A stretch of DNA of 64,000 bases from UBA11524 sp045591175 (GCA_045591175.1 JAZNSI010000061.1:1-64000); one strand, 5' to 3'. Counted from the stretch's first letter, positions 37,366 to 45,773 are shown. Notes: a model not told the origin generated them from the letters alone. Program-made: numbers and translations.

Positions 37366-37899
37366 TCAGTCATCCTCTCTATTCTCTGCGCTGTAAGCAA
37401 AGGAACGGAGTCGAGTAGTAGCACGTGCCGCATAGCCTCTCACACTTGATTTTGTTATGTGTAGCTTGGCAGCTATTTCATCAGTAGTCCATTCTTGCAT
37501 GCGGAGTTCAATTACTTTACGTTCTTTAGGTGGTAAGAGGTAAAGAAAGTGTGAAATCTCCGCTTTTCGGTGTACTTGTTCAGTGATATCCGGCTCGGTA
37601 GAATAAGGAGAGAGAACTGATAGCTTTTCACTATCGCATATACGTTCAGCGTAATGGCGTTGACTCCTCAAGAAATCTATTGATCTATTCTCGACACATC
37701 GCATGATGTATACAGACTTCGCTGAAGCAACCATTTCCTGTAGTTTTTCTGCGTGACGTATCAAACTCACCCAACAATCACTGACTATGTCTTCTGCATC
37801 ATACCGATTATGAACATATCGTAGTGCGCGTCGAAGCATAGCGGTTTGATAGTGCTTGTATAGATCGAAGATGAAAGCGCACAAGTCTTCTCTACTCAT
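37366..37899 (-). CDS. Second ECF sigma factor, attached to cassette B
   Basis: A 177-residue sigma factor. Region 2 has RRALRYVHNRYDAEDIVSDC with WVSLIRHAEKL. Region 4 has FLYLLPPKERKVIELRMQEW then TDEIAAKLHITKSSVRGYAA. It starts one base after the stop of the small exported protein gene, so the two are coupled. No dedicated anti-sigma gene follows. The result is an operon with two sigma factors flanking one anti-sigma and one exported protein. Confidence 0.9.
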   Translation of the reverse strand: MSREDLCAFIFDLYKHYQTAMLRRALRYVHNRYDAEDIVSDCWVSLIRHAEKLQEMVASAKSVYIMRCVENRSIDFLRSQRHYAERICDSEKLSVLSPYSTEPDITEQVHRKAEISHFLYLLPPKERKVIELRMQEWTTDEIAAKLHITKSSVRGYAARATTRLRSFAYSAENREDD

Positions 37900-37900
37900 A

Positions 37901-38287
37901 TCACTTCGTGTACACGGAGCTGTATTTGGTGACGGTTTCTGTATATCCTGTGGTATTATCAGTAATCGTACTGACTACTCGCACTCTATAAGAAACACCA
38001 GTGACTGCATCAAATTGTACCTGAAGATTCAAAGCAGTACCGTCATTGGATTCCGCTTTCGACCAAGAGCCATTCGCATTATGCTGAACCGTTACAGTAG
38101 TATATACTGTCTGCGTCGCTCCCTTCGTAATGCGCACCACGGCCAATCCAGAAGAGCCATTGAATACGATTGTTGCAGCAGCGTTGTATCCCGCCACAGC
38201 ACACGGTGCAATGTCATCCGCATATGCGTTCGTAACACAGACCAAGTACACAATGAGAACGAGAATGGAAACAAGAGTTTTTTTCAT
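37901..38287 (-). CDS. Small exported protein (cassette B)
   Basis: A 128-residue protein with a signal peptide (MKKTLVSILVLIVYLVCVTN, then AYADD) and a beta-rich mature domain of about 105 residues (NAAATIVFNGSSGLAVVRIT, then VTVQHNANGSWSKAES and VSYRVRVVSTITDNT). The upstream in-frame ATG at 38350 lies in the anti-sigma gap; the ATG at 38287 has AAGGAGG-type spacing (GAGGCTTTCCCT). It has the same size, position and fold type as the exported proteins of cassettes C and D. Function unknown. Confidence 0.75.
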   Translation of the reverse strand: MKKTLVSILVLIVYLVCVTNAYADDIAPCAVAGYNAAATIVFNGSSGLAVVRITKGATQTVYTTVTVQHNANGSWSKAESNDGTALNLQVQFDAVTGVSYRVRVVSTITDNTTGYTETVTKYSSVYTK

Positions 38288-38352
38288 AGGGAAAGCCTCC
38301 TTATTTGTATTTCGTATAGAAATACGAATCAGGAGGCTTGTTTGTGACAAGA

Positions 38353-39135
38353 TTATTTGATTATTTTCTTTACGCTAGTAGCAACTGCGATAGCTTCTTC
38401 CTTGGCAAGACCGAACCCGGTTATTGAGAACCACTTTGTATCATTTTGCCAGATCAGTGTTATGGTATGAGTGACGCCATCTGATGTTATACCATCAATA
38501 ATATAGCCTGAATGTCCATTTATATTTATTGTACTTACCGTCGAGTTATCTGTCCCTGAGAGCATTTCAGTGTATTCGTCGTGCTCAAGGAAAAACAACT
38601 GATTATTGTGAATATCTCGATATTCGATGGATGCAAAAAACGGATCGAACTCAAATACTTGGTAACCATTTGGAATATATGATGGATAAAACGCTCCCGG
38701 CCATCCTTCAGGCACCCAAAAGGTGGCTGTCTCATCCTCGACAAACCGAAAATGAGCTTCTTCTTTTTCGGCATCCATTTCTATCAATAACTGCATTACT
38801 TTGGCACGGAAAGCTGCTGAATTGGCAAGGGCAACTGGTGCAGCAATGGCAACTACTAAAATCAAGCATGCTGCCACTTCAACGAACCGAGGGATTATCC
38901 TCCGTGCGAGATCAAAGTATTGTTGGCGTTTTTCCTTTCTGTGCTGCTGATCTGATGCATTCAGCACTTCAACAAAAATAGCATTTGTGAGTTGAACATC
39001 CTCTTCAGAGAGGTCTGGCTCTGGTTCATCAAGGATTCGTTGAACCTCTTCGGCATCTTCAAAGTCAAAGGCAAGCTTAATCATCAAGTTTAAATGCTGC
39101 TCTTGCATTTCTGTCATATCTATATTTTGATTCAT
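38353..39135 (-). CDS. DUF4367-type membrane anti-sigma protein (cassette B)
   Basis: A 260-residue protein. Cytoplasmic helical N-terminus about 1-75, one membrane span (VEVAACLILVVAIAAPVALA, about 86-105), and an external DUF4367-like domain with PSYIPNGYQVFEFDPFFASI, then SGYIIDGITSDGVTHTITLI and an ending FSITGFGLAKEEAIAVA. Proteins of this kind commonly pair with ECF sigma factors in Clostridia. It begins 12 bases after the sigma stop, behind GAAGGAG. I infer it binds the sigma factor inside and senses something outside. Confidence 0.82.
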   Translation of the reverse strand: MNQNIDMTEMQEQHLNLMIKLAFDFEDAEEVQRILDEPEPDLSEEDVQLTNAIFVEVLNASDQQHRKEKRQQYFDLARRIIPRFVEVAACLILVVAIAAPVALANSAAFRAKVMQLLIEMDAEKEEAHFRFVEDETATFWVPEGWPGAFYPSYIPNGYQVFEFDPFFASIEYRDIHNNQLFFLEHDEYTEMLSGTDNSTVSTININGHSGYIIDGITSDGVTHTITLIWQNDTKWFSITGFGLAKEEAIAVATSVKKIIK

Positions 39136-39147
39136 AGCACTACTCCT

Positions 39148-39696
39148 TCAATATATGGCAGCCTTGAGGTGTTTTCGAGCACGCTCTATGTATTTGCGAA
39201 CACTTGATTCCGCGAGCCCGACCTTTTCTGCTATTTCACTATCTTTCAGGCCCTTCTGATATTTTAGTCGTAACACATCTCGCTCACGTTCGGGTAAATT
39301 CTGTAGTGCTTGTTTTACTTGGTTTATTTGATCTCGCAGCAGAACCTTGTTTTCGACCGATTCGCTATCAACCATGCGCGCAGTCACCTCTTCATCTACA
39401 TGAAGGAACCTTGCGTTCGTCCTCTGTTGCTTTCTGCAAAAGTCAATTGCAGTGTTCCTAACAGTAGAAACGATATAGGCGCGCAAAGCGTTACGTTCCA
39501 TGCCACGGAGTGTATCAATATTTACAATTAGAGCAGTGCAACTGTCAGAGACAATATCTTCCACATCTGCACGGACACGCGAAAAGTGCCACGCTGTTTT
39601 CAGCATGAGCGCACGATGCTGTTCGTAGAGTAGAGTCATGTACGCCCGATCGCTATCCGACTCAATCGCTAAAATGACTGTAGGAATCATCATCAT
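39148..39696 (-). CDS. ECF RNA polymerase sigma factor (cassette B)
   Basis: A 182-residue ECF sigma factor. Region 2: HRALMLKTAWHFSRVRADVE with DIVSDSCTALI. Region 4: QALQNLPERERDVLRLKYQK then DSEIAEKVGLAESSVRKYIE. Three ATG codons stand in a row at the start; the first follows GGAGTGAT. The Xre-type regulator gene ends 190 bases upstream. Confidence 0.92.
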   Translation of the reverse strand: MMMIPTVILAIESDSDRAYMTLLYEQHRALMLKTAWHFSRVRADVEDIVSDSCTALIVNIDTLRGMERNALRAYIVSTVRNTAIDFCRKQQRTNARFLHVDEEVTARMVDSESVENKVLLRDQINQVKQALQNLPERERDVLRLKYQKGLKDSEIAEKVGLAESSVRKYIERARKHLKAAIY

Positions 39697-39882
39697 TGCC
39701 TATCACTCCGTTATATTTCGGTGCGCAATATGGTATGGATTAGTACAAGCAATTACCAGCAGTCTCCGTTACTACTCGATTTTCCCACAACTAATACTTT
39801 TATCATACCATAATTCGTTTGTCAACTAAGTATGTGGGGGGAACACTGTATAAGAAAAACTATATGCATATGGACCACTCAT

Positions 39883-40137
39883 TTATGCTAGTTGCGTGGT
39901 GTCTCTGAACAGTTCATTAATGGAAACCCCGAGAGCCTGTGCGATTGCAATCATGTCCTTGTCAATAACAGCTACTTGTTTTCCCTCTATTCGAGAGAGC
40001 TTCGTCTGATTCATTTCAATACCAAGCAACTGGATACGCTTCACTAATTCGCCTTGACTAATATGTTTTTCCTGACGAATACATGTGATGTTATGGCCTA
40101 TCACATTGCGATCACCGAACGAATGTCTCTGGCGCAT
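39883..40137 (-). CDS. Xre-type regulator (cassette B)
   Basis: An 84-residue helix-turn-helix protein: IRQEKHISQGELVKRIQLLG, then EMNQTKLSRIEGKQVAVIDK and IAIAQALGVSINELF. The start at 40137 is chosen because the preceding in-frame codons do not look like protein; GGTGG lies upstream. It precedes the ECF sigma gene, as do Xre-type genes in cassettes C and D, so I propose that it controls the cassette. Confidence 0.8.
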   Translation of the reverse strand: MRQRHSFGDRNVIGHNITCIRQEKHISQGELVKRIQLLGIEMNQTKLSRIEGKQVAVIDKDMIAIAQALGVSINELFRDTTQLA

Positions 40138-40568
40138 ACTACACCACCCCATACTCTTAATACCGTTATTATAGAATATGGAATGCAAAACATTTTGCAC
40201 GTCATGCAAAAAGACGATTATTTTGCAGAATTTGCAAAAAAGACGAACGTTTGAGAGGAATGGCTAGAACGACAAAGTAGATATTATCGTGGTATACTGG
40301 ATATACTCATAGTCTGTGGAATATTGTTATAGTTGTCTTGCATAAAAGTACTTATAGGTGGTATGATGCAGTTGAAACCCGATTTGAAATGAATCCTGTA
40401 CCCCAACAGTTTTCTGGTCATTCTACCGAGTACGGGTAATTCAGTTTGTTTGCGTTGAACTTATTAATTCATCTATCAAAGAGGCTACATGTATATTGAT
40501 GAGTGGTACACTCTGAAATGATATTTGGAGCATAAACTCATAATAGTCCATGCAAAGGGGGAAGCGCT
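40138..40568. other. Divergent intergenic region
   Basis: About 430 bases between the Xre-type gene and the SRAP gene. It should hold both promoters; no perfect LexA box, hairpin or gene was seen. Confidence 0.4.
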
Positions 40569-41156
40569 ATGTGCGGACGCTTCTACATCGCAGAAGAAGA
40601 TACAGCAGAAGATCTGCAGCGGATTATTGATGCTCTGAATCGCCGCTACAACGGCAACAACCCTGCGAAGACAAAGGGCGAGATTCGCCCGACGGATATT
40701 ATCCCGGTTGTCGCCAACTCTCCCTCGATGGCAATCAGTACATTTGCCATGAAGTGGGGGTATTCAATGCCTGACGGTAAGCCCATGTTCAATGCCCGCA
40801 GCGAAACAGCTGCTACCAAGCCGATGTTTGCTGATGGTATGAAGCAACGCCGCTGTATTATCCCAGCAACTCTTTATTTCGAATGGGAAAAGCATGGTAC
40901 GCAGAAGATCAAACACGCGATCTTTCCAACGGGCTGTGATATGATCTATATGGCCGGGATCTACCGCATCGAAGATAAACGTGCAGCTTGCTCCATCCTG
41001 ACACGGACACCTGCCGATTGCATCGCCCACATCCATGACAGGATGCCGGTGATTCTGCCCAAGGAAGCTGTGCCGGACTGGCTGAATCTCCGTTATGATC
41101 CGAAAGAAGTGTTGTCTGCCGCCCTCGGTGAAATGACTTTCCAACCTTGTTTCTGA
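40569..41156 (+). CDS. yedK: SRAP/YedK-type abasic-site protein
   Basis: A 195-residue SRAP (HMCES/YedK) protein. Cys2 in MCGRFYIAEE is the residue that in this family forms a DNA-protein crosslink with abasic sites. Other family marks are FNARSETAATKPMF, RCIIPATLYFEWEK, and IHDRMPVILPKEAVPDWL with the active-site histidine. It protects abasic sites in single-stranded DNA. The start follows AAAGGGGGAAG. It stands near dinB, fitting a DNA-damage theme, though no clear LexA box precedes it. Confidence 0.95.
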   Translation: MCGRFYIAEEDTAEDLQRIIDALNRRYNGNNPAKTKGEIRPTDIIPVVANSPSMAISTFAMKWGYSMPDGKPMFNARSETAATKPMFADGMKQRRCIIPATLYFEWEKHGTQKIKHAIFPTGCDMIYMAGIYRIEDKRAACSILTRTPADCIAHIHDRMPVILPKEAVPDWLNLRYDPKEVLSAALGEMTFQPCF

Positions 41157-41162
41157 TAAAGC

Positions 41163-41210
41163 AAAGCGCAAGCAATACCGCAGTCATGCTGTGCGTATTG
41201 CTTGCGCTTT
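41163..41210. terminator. Bidirectional terminator
   Basis: AAAGCGCAAGCAATAC pairs perfectly over 16 bp with GTATTGCTTGCGCTTT; T/A runs on both sides suit both the SRAP and flavodoxin genes. Confidence 0.92.
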
Positions 41211-41232
41211 TTCTATACCTATGTAGCGGTGC

Positions 41233-41706
41233 TTACCACTGTTCAGCCCAGAAGACAAGTTCCTGCTTGTTTATGTCAGCCTTGGACACGCAACCCTCCG
41301 CCAGATGTGCACCGGGACAGCTGGGTAGAAGCATCTCATTCGTCTTGCCCATTCCACTGCCGCCAGAGGTTGCGAACGGTACAATGGTCTTACCTGTCAG
41401 GTCGTAGCTTTCCAGGAAGGTGTTGATGATCGTGGGGGCAATGTACCACCAGATCGGAAATCCAAGATAGATAGTATCGTAATCCTGCATGTTGTCACGG
41501 ATACGTTCGATCTCTGGGCGAGATGCCGGATTGGACATTTCAATGGAACTGCGGGAAGTATTGTCCCGCCAGTCCAAGTCAGCATCAGTGTAGCATACCT
41601 TTGGAGTGATCTCATGGAGATCCGCACCGATGGATTCACTCAGACGCTCTGCTACTTTCTCAGTGACACCGCTGGAAGAAAAGTAAGCAACGAGTTTCTT
41701 GCTCAT
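41233..41706 (-). CDS. Flavodoxin-like protein
   Basis: A 157-residue flavodoxin. The FMN phosphate loop is YFSSSGVTEKVAERL (about 8-22). Further marks are YLGFPIWWYIAP near residue 83 and VPFATSGGSGMGKTN near 112. It is likely a soluble electron carrier or NAD(P)H-dependent flavoprotein. The start follows ATAAGGAGATG. Unlike most of the window it looks like ordinary chromosomal metabolism. Confidence 0.9.
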   Translation of the reverse strand: MSKKLVAYFSSSGVTEKVAERLSESIGADLHEITPKVCYTDADLDWRDNTSRSSIEMSNPASRPEIERIRDNMQDYDTIYLGFPIWWYIAPTIINTFLESYDLTGKTIVPFATSGGSGMGKTNEMLLPSCPGAHLAEGCVSKADINKQELVFWAEQW

Positions 41707-41779
41707 ATGTACATCTCCTTATTTCATTCAGAAAGGCTTATGAGGTAATTATAGCAGATATGCGATTCACGCGCAACGG

Positions 41780-42070
41780 CTATGTATGCTGTACCTTTCG
41801 TTCCACGAACCATCTTCCCAGCACACTGCTGCCGTAGTCGGGGTTATGCTCAAAGAACAGGAAGGTGGTTTTTCCACCAAGGCGGACTGTGTACCGATCA
41901 CCTTGACCGCCAGCTTTTGCAGCTGGTGCAGAACGTATATCCAGTACCTTGTCAACTTCAAAATATTGGCCATCTTCCCACATGATGCCCCTGGGCCGCA
42001 TGATGCCTTCATTATTAAACTCTACATCTACCTGAACATAGGTCTTGATAGTGCGGCCAAGATTACTCAT
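41780..42070 (-). CDS. Small SOS-associated protein divergent from dinB
   Basis: A 96-residue protein of a family I have seen beside dinB-type polymerases in Firmicutes: NLGRTIKTYVQVDVEFNNEG, GIMWEDGQYFEVDKVLDI, KAGGQGDRYTVRLGGKTTFL and a GRWFVERKV end. Function unknown. The start at 42070 follows GGAGGT. A perfect LexA box lies 26 bases upstream, so it should be DNA-damage induced. Confidence 0.82.
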   Translation of the reverse strand: MSNLGRTIKTYVQVDVEFNNEGIMRPRGIMWEDGQYFEVDKVLDIRSAPAAKAGGQGDRYTVRLGGKTTFLFFEHNPDYGSSVLGRWFVERKVQHT

Positions 42071-42095
42071 GGACAAAACACCTCCGTTCGCAAAA

Positions 42096-42107
42096 GAACA
42101 AATGTTC
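42096..42107. promoter_or_regulatory. LexA (SOS) box of the leftward gene
   Basis: GAACAAATGTTC fits the Gram-positive GAAC-N4-GTTC LexA consensus exactly and lies just upstream of the leftward start codon. Confidence 0.85.
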
Positions 42108-42223
42108 TCTTTTATATTAGCACAGAACTCTGGATGCTGTAAAGCACTTTTTAAAAAAAGAAGTGAGAATTTGTGGATGTTCGCTTTACAGCACTCATCA
42201 AGGTGTGATATTCTTATACACGG

Positions 42224-42235
42224 GAACGGATGTTC
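42224..42235. promoter_or_regulatory. LexA (SOS) box of dinB
   Basis: GAACGGATGTTC is a second exact GAAC-N4-GTTC match, 18 bases before the dinB start. Two separate boxes suggest independent LexA control of each divergent gene. Confidence 0.85.
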
Positions 42236-42253
42236 TGTTGCGGAGGTATCATT

Positions 42254-43495
42254 ATGGCAGAGATCATTTTGCACAGCGATCTCAACTGTTTTTACGCGTC
42301 TGTTGAGATGAATGAGAATCCCTCATTGCGAGGGAAAGCTATCGCCGTATGCGGCAGTACAGAAGATCGACATGGAATTGTATTGACCGCATCTTATCCG
42401 GCCAAGCGCATGGGTGTTAAGACTGGTGCAGCCAACTGGCAGGCGAAGCAGGCCTGTCCAGGGTTGATTTGTGTACCGCCGCATTATGATCTGTACCTCA
42501 AGTATTCCAAATTGGTACGCCGCATTTATGCTGACTATACTGACACCATTGAGCCGTTCGGGATGGATGAAAATTGGTTGTTGATTCCATTTTGCAGCGG
42601 CGATGTAGAAGGGGAAGGAAGACAGATTGCGGAGGAGATACGCCGCCGCGTACGTGAGGAAACAGGACTTACTGTGTCCATAGGAGTTTCCTTCTCCAAG
42701 ATTTTTGCGAAACTCGGCAGCGATATGAAGAAGCCTGACGCTGTCACAACTATCTGCAAAAAGAACTACCGTGATAAGGTGTGGCCGCTTGCTGTATCTG
42801 AATTGTTGTACGTTGGGCGCGCTACTACACGTAAACTGATGGGCATGAACATTCACACGATTGGCGATCTGGCGAACTGTGATCCTGAGCTGTTGCGCCG
42901 ATGGTTGGGCGTCAATGGTATTATGCTATGGCGCTTTGCCAATGGGGAGGATTACTCTCCCGTCATGCCCAAGGAGTATGTCGCGCCAATCAAAAGTGTG
43001 GGGCATGGTACGACTTGTGTCTTCGATCTGGACTCTGATTATGAAGTGTGGCGCGTTCTCTACGAACTTGCACAGGATGTGCAGCACCGTCTGCGGAAAT
43101 ATGAACTTGCAGCAAGGGGCATTCAGATCACGGTGAAGGATAAGGATCTTGATTACCGGCAGTACCAGATTCCGCTTTCCTTTCCGACACAAAGCTGCCT
43201 TGAGATCGCCAGCGCAGGATATGATTTATTCAGGCAAAGATATCTGTGGAATAAGCCGGTTCGTGCGTTGACCATTCGTGGTATCAACCTGATTCCGATC
43301 AATAAGCCTTTGCAGCTGGATATTTTCAATGATGCAGAACGACGCGAACGACGCCGCGCTCTTGAAAACACTGTTGACGATCTGCGAGGAAGGTTCGGTT
43401 ATCGAACCATCTGTGCGGCATCATTGATGGGAGATAACACACTCGCCCAGGATAAGTGTGAAACCGTCTTGATGCCAGGGATGATGTACAAGTGA
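42254..43495 (+). CDS. dinB: DNA polymerase IV (Y-family translesion polymerase)
   Basis: A 413-residue Y-family polymerase. Catalytic motifs are HSDLNCFYASVE (residues 7-18, with the first acidic residue), YPAKRMGVKTG, and the fused SIGVSFSKIFAKLGSDMKKP region. A helix-hairpin-helix-like part lies at about 185-225 and the little-finger domain at about 240-350. In place of the usual SxDE acidic pair it has FGMDENWL, in which D109-E110 supply the catalytic acids. The start at 42254 follows GGAGGT. It should copy damaged DNA with low fidelity under SOS control. Confidence 0.95.
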   Translation: MAEIILHSDLNCFYASVEMNENPSLRGKAIAVCGSTEDRHGIVLTASYPAKRMGVKTGAANWQAKQACPGLICVPPHYDLYLKYSKLVRRIYADYTDTIEPFGMDENWLLIPFCSGDVEGEGRQIAEEIRRRVREETGLTVSIGVSFSKIFAKLGSDMKKPDAVTTICKKNYRDKVWPLAVSELLYVGRATTRKLMGMNIHTIGDLANCDPELLRRWLGVNGIMLWRFANGEDYSPVMPKEYVAPIKSVGHGTTCVFDLDSDYEVWRVLYELAQDVQHRLRKYELAARGIQITVKDKDLDYRQYQIPLSFPTQSCLEIASAGYDLFRQRYLWNKPVRALTIRGINLIPINKPLQLDIFNDAERRERRRALENTVDDLRGRFGYRTICAASLMGDNTLAQDKCETVLMPGMMYK

Positions 43496-43517
43496 GGTAC
43501 ACACCAACAGAATAGAA

Positions 43518-43557
43518 AGCGACACACAGCGGAGCAACTGCCTCTCTGCGTGTCGCT
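43518..43557 (+). terminator. Terminator of dinB
   Basis: AGCGACACACAG pairs with CTGCGTGTCGCT (one mismatch), followed by TCGTTTTC. Confidence 0.8.
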
Positions 43558-43590
43558 TCGTTTTCCTATAATGAAACGCCGTCAGGTGCG

Positions 43591-43749
43591 TAGCCGCATA
43601 GATCTATTCATGCGTTCTGGGGGATTGGGGGAAGCACCCCCAACAAGCGCTCAAGATTATGGATAGCCATATGCATCGCTTGCTACTATTGCTAAGGAGG
43701 AAAAACAACGTGTCCAAAACGTTGTAAGCCTCCCATTGCCTAAGCTACA
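43591..43749. repeat. Dispersed repeat, copy 2
   Basis: Second copy of the 26.2-kb repeat. Hairpin 1 has decayed (only CAAGCG/CGCTTG pair), but hairpin 2 is clear: ACAACGT (43705-43711) with ACGTTGT (43719-43725), nested in GGAGG/CCTCC. It abuts the IS3-type remnant. Confidence 0.7.
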
Positions 43750-43759
43750 ATGAGGATGA

Positions 43760-44220
43760 TCAGTATGACGAGGCATCGCTTGAGCTTTCACGTTCGTCCG
43801 CGCAAACTGTCAGCTGCTCCTCATTGTAGTACCCGCTACGGGATACTTCAAACAACTTGTACATCGCTTCAACGCTGTATTTTTCGCGAAACCGCTCGAT
43901 TACACGATACTTCAGCTTCACCTCCTTTCAACTTCGAAAAGAAAATTTCGCAGCAACTCCACCTGCATCTGCAGTTGTACAATTTCGTTGATCCGTTTCA
44001 CTTCTTCGCTTGCCGGCTCTTTGCGCGGGCGTCTCTTGGGGCGCGGTATATATCCCGCTGCAATTCTCCGTTCTTTCCGATTCTAACGGGCCATGAGTTG
44101 TTTCACCTGGTATTTTGTCAGACCATGGCTTTCTGCTATCTCCCGGTTCGTTTCTCCATTTGCTTTTCTCTGGCGGATCATTTCTGTTAATCCTTCTACC
44201 TTTGTGTACTTCCTTGCCAT
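43760..44220 (-). pseudogene. IS3-type transposase remnant (orfA with stop, truncated orfB)
   Basis: The orfA part runs from 44220: KVEGLTEMIRQRKANGETNR, then SHGLTKYQVKQLMAR, an in-frame TAA at 44083-44085, and then KERRIAAGYIPRPKRRPRKE with a leucine-rich NEIVQLQMQVELLRNFL helix ending at 43918. The orfB part begins at 43914 with KYRVIERFREKYSVEAMYKL and VSRSGYY, then loses similarity and stops at 43760. The catalytic DDE domain is absent, so the element is dead. Confidence 0.8.
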
Positions 44221-44401
44221 GAAAATGACCTCCTGTCGTAGTTTCTTTTCTACAACAGGAGGTCTCTTTTTTCTATTGTCCGTTATCCGGGGAACTGTCC
44301 AGCAGGCCCAGAAGGTTTTCACATTTCAAAAACCCATTGATTTGTTTGAATTATCTCTCAAAAAGTGTTGCACTTAGTTTGACAATTCATCGTTACTGAT
44401 T

Positions 44402-45085
44402 TTAGCAATTGGGAAGAATTCTTGCAATATTACTACTCGTATCTTCAATGAGTTTAATAATTAAATTGTTCTTTTTCTTTTTTCTTAATGTTTGAGGTGA
44501 ATTAATACATATAAATCCAATAACTTTATCTTCATCAGTATTTGTGGATTTTATAGGAAAGACAATTGATGTATTGTATTTGTATCTCCATTCTGGATCG
44601 CTTGTAATGTATCTTTGTTTCTTTTCATCAAATGTATGTAGGTCGGTAACAAAGAAATAATCAAAACCTTTTTCTAAAATTGCTTCATATTCAGTGTTGT
44701 CTTTGACTTGTTGAATGCTATCATCTATAAATAACTCATCACCTGTTGTGAGAACTGTTGATACGGTATCTTTTGAAACAAGTTTTATTGAGATACTAAA
44801 ATGACATTTGGGATAGAGCTCAGTGAGTTTATCGGCAACAGCATAGCAATACCAGTATAATGCCATTCTATGATCGTCTTTTGTTAGATATTTAATATCA
44901 ACATCGCTTATTAACAGTGCTGAATTGTTGTTGATGAATCTTATGCTTTCACGTAACTGTTTTTTTTCAAGTTTGAGTTTGATATATTCATCTTTACTCT
45001 TGTAAAACGAGTGAATCGTTCCGAATAAGGGGACGATCAAGCTAATAATTGAAATAAGTGTTGTTATTAAATCAAGCTTATCCAT
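44402..45085 (-). CDS. Membrane-anchored GAF-like protein
   Basis: A 227-residue protein with one N-terminal membrane span (about 8-28), a coiled-coil stretch (about 33-55), and a C-terminal domain whose segments (FVTDLHTFDEKKQRYI, then SIVFPIKSTNTDEDKVIGFI and CINSPQTL) suggest a GAF-type ligand-binding fold. I chose the ATG at 45085, seven bases after AAGGAGG. It is very AT-rich and coupled to the upstream membrane gene. Function unknown; such pairs occur in accessory islands. Confidence 0.65.
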   Translation of the reverse strand: MDKLDLITTLISIISLIVPLFGTIHSFYKSKDEYIKLKLEKKQLRESIRFINNNSALLISDVDIKYLTKDDHRMALYWYCYAVADKLTELYPKCHFSISIKLVSKDTVSTVLTTGDELFIDDSIQQVKDNTEYEAILEKGFDYFFVTDLHTFDEKKQRYITSDPEWRYKYNTSIVFPIKSTNTDEDKVIGFICINSPQTLRKKKKNNLIIKLIEDTSSNIARILPNC

Positions 45086-45087
45086 TT

Positions 45088-45549
45088 TCATGCCTCCTTT
45101 TCTTCAGAGTGTTTTGAGATTGCTTTAATTGAGTATATGCAGCAGAACCAAGATGCAAACATAAAAGGAATTGAAGTCCAAAAGCCTTTTGCAATGTGTT
45201 GCTCCGATTCATCGATTCTGATCAAACAGTAAAAAACCAATTGCAGTGCAACAAGAAATATGCACATTGCAAATGCTTTGGTTAATTTAATATCTGTTTT
45301 TCGTTTAATCTCAAACAAGTCAAACATCAACGGCACAGTAAGCGAAAACAACGATAGTATAATTTCGCCTTGTCCAAAAAGTTCGATAAGTTGTAATTTA
45401 CCGCAATACCAGCTGATGATGCAAGTTAAAAGAAGCGGCAAGGTACTACTGATAATTGTTAGCATTATCCACCGATCACGACGATCTTTATAGTTTTCTA
45501 GTGCTTCACCTTCGAAAACAAAACCTCTGCTACGTTTATGTTCACTCAT
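45088..45549 (-). CDS. Four-span membrane protein
   Basis: A 153-residue protein with four predicted membrane segments (about 28-48, 55-75, 85-105, 120-140) and charged ends (MSEHKRSRGFVFEGEALENY). No family recognised. It starts after GAAGGTGG and ends 2 bases before the GAF-like gene, so the two form an operon. AT-richness suggests transfer from elsewhere. Confidence 0.65.
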   Translation of the reverse strand: MSEHKRSRGFVFEGEALENYKDRRDRWIMLTIISSTLPLLLTCIISWYCGKLQLIELFGQGEIILSLFSLTVPLMFDLFEIKRKTDIKLTKAFAMCIFLVALQLVFYCLIRIDESEQHIAKGFWTSIPFMFASWFCCIYSIKAISKHSEEKEA

Positions 45550-45704
45550 AGTATGCCACCTTCAAAATGAATCAACTTTCCTGTTAATTATAACATAAAT
45601 CGACACACTTTTCAATATTTTACAAACAACAGTGGGAATAAACGTGTAGCGGTACAATACTGTACCGCTACAGAACTATTTACCATCACACAGAAAACAA
45701 CAAA

Positions 45705-45738
45705 CCCGAACGTTTCACCAATCGGTAAAAGGTTCGGG
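45705..45738 (-). terminator. Terminator next to the tRNA fragment
   Basis: On the minus strand CCCGAAC...GTTCGGG form a stem with further internal pairing (CTTTTACC/GGTGAAAC), followed by TTTGTTGTTTTC. It lies directly after the tRNA 3' end, as expected for a native tRNA terminator. Confidence 0.75.
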
Positions 45739-45749
45739 TATAAATGTTT

Positions 45750-45773
45750 TGGTGCGGGAAACAGGACTTGAAC
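45750..45773 (-). other. tRNA 3'-end fragment, candidate attachment site
   Basis: The minus strand reads GTTCAAGTCCTGTTTCCCGCACCA: a T-loop, the 3' half of the T-stem, a 7-base acceptor strand and CCA. The bases upstream (GAGCT) cannot pair with CCTGT and no D- or anticodon arm follows, so it is not a whole tRNA. Integrases often use exactly this part as an att core. The identity of the tRNA cannot be fixed; a leucine-type acceptor is possible. Confidence 0.65.

Noticed and set aside
43750..44190. Plus-strand open frame of 146 codons
   Set aside because: It is the reverse of the IS3-type transposase remnant.
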